A stretch of 64,000 nucleotides of DNA from Panopea generosa. Its lineage: Eukaryota; Mollusca; Bivalvia; Adapedonta; Hiatellidae. The position numbers and the translations under genes were made by a program. How positions within the stretch are numbered: position 1 is the first letter of the stretch; the number at the start of each line of letters is the position of its first letter. The notes under the pieces are model-generated. The model searched no databases. It was given only the letters and a program-made list of their open reading frames with translations, and was not told the origin of the DNA. Below, in pieces: positions 34,883 through 48,400 of this stretch. The DNA is taken from assembly GCA_029582155.1 (NCBI GenBank), contig CM055908.1, positions 20,127,406-20,191,405 of the forward strand. Direction: 5' to 3'.

Positions 34883-36328
34883 TTTTGTTTATTTTTCTGT
34901 ACTTCCGTATTTTGCAAAATCCTCCAATGTTGAAGAGTATACAAACCTAATACATAAGTGAAAGCAATCCCTCGTGATTCTAAACGTGTTAAATCATTGA
35001 TATATAAGAGGTAGTTACTTTTATATACATTTATACTGTAATAAATATCATAATGTACTCTACTGTCAGCTTTTTGATGATAATCATATTTTTAAAAGCA
35101 GATAAACAACTAATTTATTTATATTTATGGATTTATATGTTTATTTTCGTCTGCAAACACCAACAACAACAATAAAAACGCCAACACACGAAGTCAAAGA
35201 TATGCCACCATACACCAGAGCACCAGAGTAAAAATACATAGGTATAATAAGAATATATGAATAACAAATAAACAACTTCAACTTATCTAGGGCCACCAGT
35301 GCTCCATATTTACTTTTCTTCAAAGCTGTACTGAGTATCATGAGTCGACCATGCAAAAAATGTATAATTGAGTCACTTACAAAACCTGCAAAGCAAAAAT
35401 GTGTCCATGTTCGCCGCACAAGTAGATGTATGTAAACAAAATGAGGGTGACGTCGTCGTAAGTGTTTCTTTACCCTCGCACTTTGATCTGTGTCATTTTG
35501 GCGAGCAGGATAAGTTGATTAAGTAGCCAGTGGACAGCAACGGCAGAGTCGCTACTTCCCCCGGTGCTGCACCACTGGCTGGATAAGACGATTATGTAAA
35601 TAGGTTGATTCTGGTCGCAGTCGTTTGTTGAAACTGTCTTGTTGTTTAGTTGTTGAAGATGTTTTAGTCTTGAAGGCTGTTGATTAAGGTTCCCGTTGTG
35701 GAGCTGAAGTCCCTGTGTAGGTGTTGCCATTATGCTGTATGTTGTACCGCTGGTTATTGTTGACATCAAAACGATCCTGTCTAGGGCCACGTTAAAAGCA
35801 TAAAATCGATGATATGTTAAAATAGATGTCTCCACCAATCATCTAATGCAGAGACATCCGCCGCTTACGCGGTTTTTTTAAAAACCGTTACTTCTTTAGT
35901 GTACCATACAAATATACGAAGTTGACCCACTTTGAAGACTGGAGCGAAGTTTCATACGTCCTTCCATCTCGGCAGTCGCTTGTAGAGTTGATTGAGGGTG
36001 AATTGAGAAACAGCGATGTATTACTTCTTTTTTTGTTTAAACTGTTACTGTACTGTTATGATTGGTCCAAATTATCACTTTATTGTAAGCCATAGTTTGA
36101 CTGGCAAATTTTAGCAGAGTGTACATAGACTGGTGGATCAGTTTGTTTAACTGCTTAAAAAGAAATAGCAAATATTTTTTTACTGTTCGAGCAAATATTA
36201 GAATATAATAATATAAAGGTTATGATATGACATAATAATTTACGACTGATGCAATCAATAGTAGACTATTGAATGCTTCCTAGTTCGTTTCAAAACAGTA
36301 ACTCATTTTTTTAAAAGTTCTATTATAG
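34883..36328. promoter_or_regulatory. Head-to-head intergenic region, EXOC4 / iRhom
   Basis: Separates the EXOC4 start codon (minus) from the first recognised iRhom exon (plus). Bases 35440-35960 hold many more CG dinucleotides than the surrounding AT-rich DNA ('gacgtcgtcgtaag', 'catccgccgcttacgcgg'), as expected of a promoter. A bidirectional promoter and at least one unresolved 5' exon of iRhom probably lie here. A 122-codon open frame on the minus strand (35470-35838) contains a Gln/Asn-rich stretch but matches nothing I know. Confidence 0.5.
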
Positions 36329-36464
36329 GACAAAGGTGTCGTCAACGAAGCAGAGCAGCTACCTTAAAGCCAATATGCAGGCTGTGGGAATGTTTTTTGG
36401 GGTTGTAGAAACAAGATCTGAAAATCTACAGCAATGGAAAGACATGGCAGAAAGGAAAGTTAAG
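36329..36464 (+). CDS. iRhom: iRhom exon (first recognised)
   Basis: Acceptor CTATTATAG; it enters with one base completing a codon, so a coding or 5' exon precedes it. Encodes 'SSYLKANMQAVGMFFGVVET' and 'LQQWKDMAERKVK', equivalent to the FGV..QKW segment of vertebrate iRhoms. Leaves phase 0. An internal ATG (36375) could serve as start if no coding exon exists upstream. Confidence 0.75.
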
Positions 36465-39400
36465 GTGATTAGCAGTGGTGTTCCAATGATTTATAATAAT
36501 AAAAAAAAGTTTTAGCTTTAAAAGCAATTGTTGGATTCCATTTATTTAATCAATATTTGAAATCATGTTTTTATTATAAATCTAAGGCTTTTTTTATTTA
36601 TTTCAAATCTAACAATATGAAACTGAGAGTACAAAAAAAAAGTTGTTTAATATTTCCAGTCTCACAATGTCAAGCTGACTGTATCTAGTCAAAACTTATT
36701 TATTTTGCTTCAATTGTGAAATTAGTTCTCACAACTTAGGCAAATCACGCTCAAAGTCTTCCTGGTTAGAACCAGTACTTTAGCATATGCAGGAAAGTAC
36801 AGTATCTACATAATATAACATAAAGTTGAGTGTACCCGATTATCAATAGCAATTTTATCTCCGTTTCTCAACACTAGTGGTGACTGAAAGAAATGCCCCC
36901 AATCTTATAGCAATGATGAGTTAGTGTGATACTGATACCTTATATACAAAAATCACAAATGGCATTTACTAATTTACTTTTAAGATCCTCCGTGGCTGAG
37001 TGACCCATTTAAATTTAGTCTCTGTCTCCAGATCTCCTCTCACTAACCATTTAGGTATTGAGTTGAGTATCAGGTTAATCTAAAAATTACATGAGAAACT
37101 TAGAATATTTGTCTAATGTTCATTTAAACTGAATACTGTATTTATGATATATATTCATAAATGTGTTGAAAATGTATAATGTGTTCGAAATTAAGCATAC
37201 ATTGCTTTAGGGAATACAAGGTAGTAATTGCATATATTTGATAATAAAGGATGGAGAATTTGGTTTGAGCTTAAGGAGATCATGCACTGGAAGTAGCAAC
37301 AGTAGAAAGTTTGTTAATGATGCTGAGAAAGTGCTGTCCCAATTGGAAGCTGTACAGAGGATGGAAGATGACGATGAAATGCAGGTACTATTAATCTATC
37401 TATTGATTGTACAACACCCTCTCATGAGTATTATGTGCAGGCACAAAGTGCACAGATTAACGGGATTTGATACACAGAAATGACTGCTTTAAGTCCCCTC
37501 AAAAGGTTTTGCATGCTTTCACAGTACCTTGCCTGAATAAGGCACAGTGAGAATGTTTTTGAAAACCCCAGAAGAAACCCCACCGGGAATCAAACCATGG
37601 ACCTTGGGATCTTGGAGCAAGCATGCTAACCACCAGGCCACAGCAACTCTGTATTTTACAGGTTTAAAGGAAGGATTGCTTAATTCTTACATATTACATG
37701 AGAAATCTCCTTAAGAGTGCATTTTTAGCTTGCCTGGACAAAGTCAAAGGAGAGCTATTGCCATGACCCTGGCGTTGGGCGTTTAAGTTTAACATTTCTA
37801 TGCAACCACTCATTGGATGTGAATGAAACTTCGCATGTGTGTTCACCATCATCAACGGAACACACAGAGACAAGAACCATAACTCTGGATTGCATTTTGG
37901 CACAGTTTTGGCCCTTTTTGGACTTAGACACCCACGGGCGAGCTTTGTTGTCTTCTGACAACTCTTGTTTTTTTTGCAGCGTGAAGAGAGTTTGACCCAT
38001 GTACCCACCTAGTATACATATGTGGATATATGTACCGGTATATGGGATAATTATAATCATTTGTGAACAACCAGACCAGACTGGCGAGCGAGCCTTGCTA
38101 CAATACAAAACAAAGACACAAGACTATAGAACAAACCACCTCAATAGAAGTGGTTTCAATCATAGCTTATATGCAATGGCCTAATATGTATACATGTAAT
38201 ATGTCTGGACTAAAGGGATAATTTATGTATATGTACTGATCGCTTATATGAGTAGGATCCTGTTAAATTTTTTACATATATGAATGCTCCCTTTTTCAGG
38301 AGGTTATGCATAAATGTTGACCCCTGGTCAAAGTTGGGTCAAAATGAGTCGCATACTACACCAGGGTCAGGAGGCACCATATGATGATATTCCTTCTCAC
38401 TTCCATTATTTTTCATTGAATTGGATTTTGTTAAAACTGGGAAAATGTTCTGATCAAGAAAAACCTCTGATCAAAGGTGTATCAATGTTTAATTCCAAAA
38501 CCATGCTTTCAATGTCAAGGTAAAATGCTTCATAATTGTGTACACAGAAATGGCAAGCAGTTCATTTCTTGTGTGAATGATGACCTCTACTCTAAGGTGT
38601 GTCCCAATCTAGCTCTAAGGTCAATGTAAATTGTATGCATGTATTTGCATCTGAGTGGCCTACCGTAGGTGCTGTCTCAAGATCACCTATTTATATATAT
38701 CTATATACGTATATATACTATTTGTCTTAGGTTTTGTTACACTAATAAAGTGGAATACCATTATTATAAATCTATATTGTCTTGAAAAAACCAACAACTT
38801 TTTTTGAGAAAGTTAGTCAGTAACTTGGATAAGGACGACAGTTCTACTTGATTTATTTTGAGTTTATTTCTCTGCCAGTAAAACTGGGTATGCCATTTAT
38901 AACATGTTATGTGTTGAAAATGGCGATAAACCACATTAAAACAAAATTAAGAATGATTTATATAACTGGTAATCTGTACAGCTTGTTTGGTAAAGCAATG
39001 AAATCAGTATGAATTACTGGCACATGTACAATAAGGTGTTGTTTTTTATGATAGTCTGTAAAGGAAGGACAATTTCAAATTAACAGTATATTTAATATTT
39101 TTAAATGTTTTCTGTTTAAGGATAAAGAATGCAGTATAGACGAACAGAATGAAACTATTAAACACAAAGATAGCTTAAGTAGTGCTTCAAAATATCAACA
39201 AACACCAGGTCCAAGCAAACAGAGTGTTAGTAATATTGTTCAGAGAACTGGGGAAAAATCAACAACTCTGGCTTCTCATACTTACAGCCCAATTAAGTCA
39301 AAAGTGTCTTTAGTTTTTAATGAAATGTATAGTGAAAATGATGTTGAAGATGATGATGATATATTTAGTGTGTCACATGATTCTTCAGAGTTCATCAAGA

Positions 39401-42400
39401 CTATTACAACCAGAGAAAAACATGTGGATTTCTCACAATCTTCCCCTTATCAAGTTAAGAAATTGACAGAAATTTTAAAAGCACAATCAGACCAACAAAC
39501 AGTTGGTTTGGAGAGAGATAGATTAGAAAGCGGTAATTTTTCAGACCCATATGTTCCATGCAGAAATATTAAACTTGGAAGTTTGCAGCAAAAGAGCCAG
39601 TCATTAGACAATACAAAACTTGATCCAAATAAGTTTAACAGTGAAGATAGGCTTGTATGCAGAGACGAAGAAATTGATGAAAGTTCAAATATTGGAAACA
39701 AAACAGAATTTATATCAAATCAAAACACTGTAAAGCAATCTGTGTTCAACTTAGATACTGACATGATACCTAGAAGTACATCAAGACTATCTTGTCAAGA
39801 AATAACAGTAGTAATTAATAAGAACAAGGAAAATATTGATCCACCTGACATGAAAGTCATAGAAGGTGTGAACAAGAAACCAGATATCAGCAAAGGAAGT
39901 GAACAAGAAACAGATGACTTTGCAAATGGTGGCCAGGATTTATCTGAGGATATAAAACAAAAAGTGAGTAGCGAACAACTCAGGTAATGTAATATTTGAA
40001 CCAGGGTGAGGAAAATATGAAGTCAGTCCAGAATTCAAACCTGGAACCTCTCTTACTTACATGGTTCACTGACTGGTTATACATCAATAAAGCACTGGGC
40101 TAGCTAGGAGCTTTGCAGTGTTACCGTTTATCCAACAACTATATTCATCTTTTCATTGGTAAAGTCGTATCCTTTTTTTCAAATTTTAATTTTTTTTCTT
40201 TTTGTTGATTGTTGGGGTAATGTGTTTTGTTATTAAGTAATGTGTTACATTTACTGAAATGAATATATATCTATCAATATAAGCAGGCAACAGAAGAACT
40301 GCAGCCAGAAGATTTTGTATATGGAAGGGAGGCCTACAGTCACTATACTTTATTTACCTCGGTAGGTTAAGACAAGGTATTTGTATTGTTTTAATTTAAA
40401 CTTGATTTCATTAACTATTCACTATTGCAATCATCCTGTCAAATAAAAATGGAAAAAATAAGAAAGGTTAAATTACCAAATTATAATATTTGTTTATTTT
40501 ATTTATTTATTTTTTTTAAAGTCACCAAAAATAAGAATATGGTTACCCATTTAATCACTCTGTTATAGGTCTGTGGGGATCAGGGTCGGCCACCCCCCAA
40601 CAAACCTTACAAATAATTGACATGTTTGTTTTTATATATATTTTGCAAGTATGTATAACAAGGAGCAAAAAAAAACAAAAAAAAACAATGCATATTGTAA
40701 AAAGCTATATAAATGGGGATTTTTTTTTTAATATGTCATTACAATTATATAGAAGATCTGCACCAGAATGATTGATTTTAACATTATTTTTATCATGATG
40801 TAGTTCTAAATTAACCAAAAGACAAAAGTAGCAAGAAGAATATGATATAATTATATTAAGAATAAAATGATCAAGACAAACAAAAATTATTACAAAGATC
40901 TTTTCAATTCATACATTTGGCTTTTTACCATGTAAAAATAATGAAATTTTCCCCCCCAAAAACCCAGCCTTAAATATCACATATAAAAGAATTATTATAC
41001 CAAGTTTTATTTCTACCAGGTATTCCAAATGGTTTAACAATACAAATTATATAATAAAAAAATTACAGTACAAAAAATAGCAATAAAAAAAAAAAGGCAA
41101 ACTATTTCTTTTGGAGATGTGACTTCGCTTTTTCAAGTGAGAATAAAAAAAAAAGGAAAAGAGAAACAACAGGGAACACATCTGGCAGTTTGTTTGAACA
41201 TATTTCATTTAATTGATGATTGGTGTAGGCAGCATTTATGAGTAACAGTTGACCATGTTAATTTATTTTTTTTGTTAAAAAAAAAAACAAACAAGCAAAA
41301 GGAATTCAATTAAGTAACAATATTACTACAATAAAGATTCATATGCATTCCATATTTTTTCAAATTTTACTAATGTTTTTTTTTTGCATTTGATTTTTCA
41401 ATTTTTATTATTTTTTAAATTATTTCATTTTGACTTTGCAGGATGGTTAAGCAAAATATACAAGGATATGTTCTAAAACATATTGTGAGAAGATATCATT
41501 TTCGCATACCGTTCATCCAAGCAGTCCTCATCAGTATTATTGTTATCTTTATTTTCATAGTTATGATTATATTCATCACCAGTATCACAATCATCATCAT
41601 AACCATCATCATTACCATCATTTCACAGATTGAGAGGAAAACGAAAAAGAGAGAGCTACTGTGTCAGCTTGCTGACAAGATGTCTGAGTATGACTGGAAG
41701 ATACAAGCTATAGATGATCTTATCGCACTAGCTAAAGGTTCATATTTCACAAGATAAATAGCACTATAAAGCTATATATATTTCCAATTTGACATGTGCA
41801 TATTTTTATATACTTTAAAACACTTTAAATTTTGCATGAAATTCATTTCACAATTTGCTCTTAATCGTCCTATTTTATTTATTTCTGAAATGTTGAATTC
41901 GCAATGTTCAAAAAGTCAGACCGTTGGAAATGCATTTTTTATTTGGATATTATAAACATTTGGACAGTGAACATGATAGTAAGTTTAGCAAAATTTTTGA
42001 ATTTGCGAAGGTTGAAAATTTCGAATGATAGCGAAAATAAAGTTGTTGCTAATTATAAGTGTTTTACAGTATCAAAAGACCATATTGAAAAATATTTTGT
42101 AGGTTTGAATAGACTAACCTAGGTATAAATAAGTTAAAGATCAGAATTTGACTGTTTAGGTATTGAATGTGATGAATCAACCAGAGAATACCAATATAGA
42201 TATTCAGTGGTTGATATTACATCAAATGCAGTACCTAAGTAGGTGACACTTGTTTTATTTTGTAAAAAACTAACATTGAAATAATGGGTGAAAAATAAAA
42301 ATGATTTTCAATAAAAAATTTCACTTCATCTTTTATTGACACGTGAACAGATATTGTTCCTATTTACAAAATGTTTCAAAATTATATTGTTAATTAATAT

Positions 42401-45400
42401 CAGGTAATTGAAATCTTAATATATATATTGGTGTTTTTGAGGCAATCACATTTGTAATGTTCCTTGATCTGCTATTATATATTAGTACAGAACACAATTG
42501 TGGCACAACATGTATTAAATTGCTAATGGTGACGCTCGGTTAAACTATGATTGGTTCCCCTCATGTGAAACATAATCATTGGCCCCACATAATGAACCCA
42601 GTTACAGGAAATACATGAATATGCATAATGTGCAGTGCAGTTAAAAATTTAAAAAGTGATATCAGATGGGGAAAACGCTATACCAGTGCATATGATATAG
42701 TAGTTGAAGTTGAATTTATCGGTTTGAGCCGATAGAATTTGATTTATTTATAGATTATCTAAAACTGTATATTAAATTTTTTAGATTATGCATCAGTTTA
42801 TTGTAAAGACACTTAAATATTGAATTTATATATATCTAAATTTTGTTTTTACCTCATGTACAAATGTTATTGTATTTTGTGAGCCCATGTGGTTCTGGCT
42901 AAGAATAGAGTCACTTGATCTCTGCAAAGGGGTAGGAATCCTCCGAATGGGTGTCATGTTCATTTTATCATTTTTTGTCATGTTCACTATTGTGGTTAAA
43001 TTATCAACCCCTGTGTGGTTCCAGGGAGCCATGAGTGATGGCAAGAATAGGATAACTGTGGCTTATGCATGTCGTAAAAAACGACAAATTCTGCAGTTCA
43101 GAAACTCTGCAGTACTGCAGGTATCAAGGTTCTAGTTTCATTCTGCATATTCATTTGTTGATGTATTTTTTTTTAATCTGTATGTAAATTTGTTGTTTCT
43201 GTACATGTAGAGTGAACCTGGAATCTTCCTTCCTATTGGTGTAGAATAACCTATAATGTGTTGGTATGCCGTAAAACCCTAATCATTCATTATTGTATTT
43301 TGTAAACTTTTATTATGACCTGAATACCATTTTATTGAATTAAACAGAAGCCAGCATTAGCTACTTATGCTATAATATTTCTTGCAATTTAAGTTACCTA
43401 TTGAATGGTTTCAAGTCATTGCATTAGGATTGTACAATAATGGAAATATATGGCAGACTTGTACCACAGATTCTTAATAAAAATATGCTATAAAATACCA
43501 TTTTTAAAATAATTCTAAGAGATACACTAATTGTTGTGCTGATGATCGTTTCAAAGAAATTGATAGTCATAATATGAATTATAACTTGGGTCTTATTGGT
43601 TGCAAAGCTTTTCTTCTATTTGCCATCTTGAATGAGACAATCGTGTCGCCCTCTTACAACAGGGAGACTTATTGTTTTTGTGCTTTCCATCTGTTAGTCC
43701 ATCAGTCTGTCTGTCATAAAATCTTATTTTATTTACTCTACACTTGTGGACATATTAAGCTGAAACTTGCTGGGAAAGACCAATATGAGGTCTGGTTGCA
43801 CATATCTGTTTTTCATTCCAGTTTGATAATTTTTTACTGACAATCAGTTACAACCTTTTGCATTTTCGTATTGAAAAATTTTGTCAGGATATATTTATGA
43901 AAACCTTCTGATCCAAGATTTGTCATTGTTTCCCCAGAGAAAATAAATACATATAAGGCTATCTTTAAAAAATATTAGTTTGTAGTGCTCCGACCCAATA
44001 TTTTTCATGTAGGTAGGTAGGTAGCTAATTATTTTTTTTGCCAGATTTTATTTTTGCAGTCATTGTAAAGAAAAATGGACAGAAAACCTGAAGAAAATAA
44101 ATTCAATATTTTGAAAATCAATAAAAAAGTTTTGGGTACATGTAGTTTCAAATTTGAGTGAGTAGGTAGGAATAGGATAGTATTTCTGAATAGGATAAAT
44201 GCTTTGGCATGGATAAATTAACAACAAAGATATTATATTAACAGATTACTACTTCAACCCAGACTCCAAGAAAGCTGCAAACTGGAAAGACTTGAAGAGG
44301 AAGGTCAGACAAAGTAGTAGTCGTAAACTAGGACGGACAGAAGTCAGAAGAAAACTGGGAAGTCTTCCTGAATACAGACCTTTCTTCACTTACTTCATTA
44401 TCATTGTAGGTATCACTGTGACCAAAGTCACACAGTTTGGTACTTAAAACTGGTTTTATATTTTGAAGAGACATACAACAATGTTAAACTTTAATTTACT
44501 CCTATTCATACATCAAATATATTTTTCAGAAGATATAAATCTCCAAGTATTACTTTCTGAAACTCCATAAGAAACAAATTATTAACTTTTTTATGAAACT
44601 AATGAATTCATGCTAGTCTTGAAAATTTGAATAAAAATTCCTAAAAAAACAAACAAATTCTTTTCTTTCATACTGATAAATTCTGAAGAAAAGAAAACGT
44701 GACAATTTTCTATCATAAAATTATGACAGTGCTTTTCGCAAAATGTGCTTTTCATCAATTTACAAAAATTGTACCGCCTTCCAAAACAGAAACAAAATAA
44801 AGGGTCTGCAAACATACAGAATAGTAGGCCATCCAAAAAGCATAATAACCCTTATTTTAACTTTTGATGGCAATTTTTCAGTACCATAACAACATTCCCT
44901 AAGATGTATAGCATCATGTGAAGGTGGATACCACTCATGAAATTGCGTTTTAAGGTCACAGTTGAGGTCAAAGGTCAATCAGGTGCAAAAATTAACAAAA
45001 CGGCAGTGTATATAAATTATTGTTACTAATATTATAATTATGTTGCTTTTACATTTTTTTCTGTAATGCCGTGTTGTTAATAGTCTAATGAAACCATGTA
45101 GGGGACGATGAAGCATCTATTTAAAGGAAAATGAAGCATACATCTATCGTTCTGTTCGTACTTATACTAGCTGAAAGTTCAATAAGTGCATTTAAATTTT
45201 GGATATTTAAAATATTTTTTGTTTAATTACAAATATACAATTTGTTATTAACCTTAAATGTTATACATATCTTTGAAAATACAATACTAAAACTAACTCT
45301 TATTAAAAAAAGTTGCGTGTAAGCTTGAATGTCCGTATGATCTACACAAGGTGATAATACCCTGATGCACATTTTTATTTTATCAATTATTTTCAAATTG

Positions 45401-48400
45401 AAATAAGATTCCAGTAGAAATACTAATTACGAATATAAATGTACCTTAGATTAAAAGTAAATGTAAAAGAAAGACAGATTATGTTATGATGTAATCAAAT
45501 TACCTTAATTGTACTTAAAATTAGTAAAATTTGTCTCCCCATATATAAAGATGCCATACAAAGTACTGAGATTCGTAGAATATTACTTGTTACCTCCAGT
45601 ATAGATGTTCTTGACAGAATTGACAGTTTCAATCATGACACTTGACAAGATTGAAACACTTTATGGCATAAAATGTGTTATAGTGCATTCACTTCTGAAA
45701 ACAAAATTTATAAACTCAATGTAAAACTGGCACCTCTTAGATCTTCTACGAGAAGTGTTGAAAGATGTTCCTGTCCGTTCAACAACTAGAGCAAAGTACT
45801 ACCCACTGGTTGGAGTTGTATTTTATTTCAGTCGGAAGATGTAAAACAGTTTAATTGTGTAAGAATGATCTTTTTTAAGAATATGTATTGCGAGTGTAAA
45901 TGACCTTATTGCGTTCGAAGTAAAATACAATCTTAAATGTCTGTCTAAGTTTAAAAGACAAATTGTGAAGTATGAGCATACTATCGAAGATGATACAGTA
46001 ATAACAGAATTAAGATTTTAACTGGAATAGGGTTTAGCTCCGGGACATGTATATGTTATTGGTGGTGATTGGAGTAGCCATTTTAACAGGAAACAGGTAT
46101 TTAATCAGTCCACCCAAGCAAATATTTTTTACAGCTTTGTATTTTCCAAATATCTTTCTAAAGCATACCAAAAGCTACATTCTGAGGCTTATGCGTCTGA
46201 TTTCGGGTCATATACTGATTCATCTGATACTGATTCAAGTATTCTATATGAAAGTATACTTATAAAAGAGAGTTTTTACTGTTGCTCAACAAATACGAGG
46301 TGAGATGGGCATGATTCCCTTTGGGAAGTAAAACACATTGATTATGTAGACAAGGTAATTCCTGGAAGGTTCTTTCTCTATCTCGCTTGCTATTTGGTCA
46401 TATGTCGATTATTCTAGACAGCAATGCTGAAGTCATAAACTATGCGGATAACTGCAAAGTTTATACAATAGCAGAAGCTATAGAATTTCGTGTATATAAC
46501 GGCATACAATATCTCAAGAAAAATGTTGGCCTTGGACATGCACTTTATAAGGCAACTCGTTCTGAAATGATAGTCAGTCTTTCTCATGCTGTCAACAACA
46601 CTGTTGAAATAAATATGATCCACAGAGTTGACAATTTAGTTGCAAATAGTATTAAGAGGCATATCAAAAATAGATATGATCTGTTTGCGTTCATGAAAAG
46701 AAATCATACATTTGCCCATTACTTCTGTAATAATGTTGATGTCCTAGAAGCAACGTTAGATGAAAGAAACATACATGTATGTCACAGCACAATATGGTGG
46801 TCAGTTGCTAGATAATATCATGTGGATACTAATACCAGACTTGCTTCAACTGATACTATGAAAACTATCCAGTTAGATAAAGTAGCGTTACCTCATGACG
46901 GTAGGCCATATCCAATACATGGACCTTATAACATAAATGGAAGTAACTGGTACACAAACAGTAACGAAACACGTTGAACAGCATATATTCAGAATATTTT
47001 AATGGATTTTAGCAAGACAGTCAAAATGGTGTGCAAACAATTTGAAGAGCTTACAATGAATTAAACCTTCCAGATAATCTGTCAATGACCACTATGGGAT
47101 TGCATCCAATATTACAAGCCTATGTAGATAATTTGAACACATTTGCAATTGTTATCAATATATTTGAAGCATTTTCAAGTCATATTGGTCAAGCAACACC
47201 GTTATCACAGCAGATCAGGCACTCTTTTATGAAATGAAATAATTTGTATGAGGCAATCAAGACCAATTCAAGAATGCCATGTTCAGGCTAGGGGTTTCCA
47301 TTGATGTTTCAATTTACTGAAGGCAACTTGACAGTATGTATAATAGGCTGGTTTAGATGATGTGTCACCAAACACAACCGAAAACATTTTAGAGCGAAAG
47401 GCATATTGCAGAGCAGTGAAGCCTATAAAGCATTAGGGAGACTGCATTGATGTATCTTCATATCGTGGTGGGCACATGTAACTATTGCTGCTAAGCTTAA
47501 TTTTTATGATAGTACCGTAAACATGTTGCTGATGCATTCTCTATAAAAATGAAAAGGGTTCCAAGAAGATATATACAAAGCAATTGAACAGACAAATTAG
47601 ACAAAACGGTTGAGCAGTTTAATTGCTAATTACAGTGAGTTTGGTGAATTGTGTACGGATGTGTTTTGGATGACGTGCATAAGCATGGTTGGAATTTTGT
47701 TAGACTTCATCAGAGCGGAAAAAGAGAGCACCTGGGAACTCCATCTAGCGGCGTTTGCTGTTATATAACCATGGTTGACAGTCTAGAACCATTAGAACTA
47801 TGCTCAGTGTTGACCTATTTACTAGATGATATGAAGTGTTTCGAAAAGACAGCCCCAGATGTGTATCCGGAATTTAAAGATGGATTTTTTACAGTCAAAA
47901 GAAGCAATAATTACTAAACACTGACCAAGCAACAAGATTGATGAACAAGATTTTTATAATGAATCATGGTAAAATAGAAATCACACAAAATGACCAAGCC
48001 AGAAACAAAATCTGTGTCACTTTGGCAACTCAATCGGATGTGTCGGAGAAGTACCTACAAGGAGAAAGTGATGCAGAGGAAAACTACACCTACACCAGTT
48101 ATGATTATCTGCCTTCATGAATTGATCTTGTTCAAGTTTTGATCAAATAGATGGATACTTTTGACATTGTCTGAGTATAGTCCTTTGAAGAAAAAAAACA
48201 CAAACCATTTGCCTTGATGTTTGAACAAGCAGAAAATTCAGGTTGTTAAAGATGACAGAAAAATACTTCAGAGTCTTTTAAACATTTAAAAGTTTAAACA
48301 TATTTTTGTCTGCTGCAAATGCTAGCAGAAATGTAGAAATTGGTTCTGTACTGCAACACAAGTTGTCACTGGTACCTCTGCCACTTGCTAGGGTTGTATG

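Larger units (their letters stand above)
36465..39120. other. iRhom introns around 37.2 kb exon
   Basis: Contain the SINE at 37500-37645, tandem-core copy at 37722-37968 and a SINE 3' body near 38820-38945 ('gaaaatggcgataaaccaca'). The remainder is AT-rich with no feature. Confidence 0.55.

Noticed and set aside
41443-41628. Hydrophobic N-terminal extension of the 41.6 kb iRhom exon (Ile/Thr-rich, transmembrane-like)
   Set aside because: Using the upstream acceptor puts a stop after two codons in the required phase; the tract is (ATC/ATT)n low-complexity intron.
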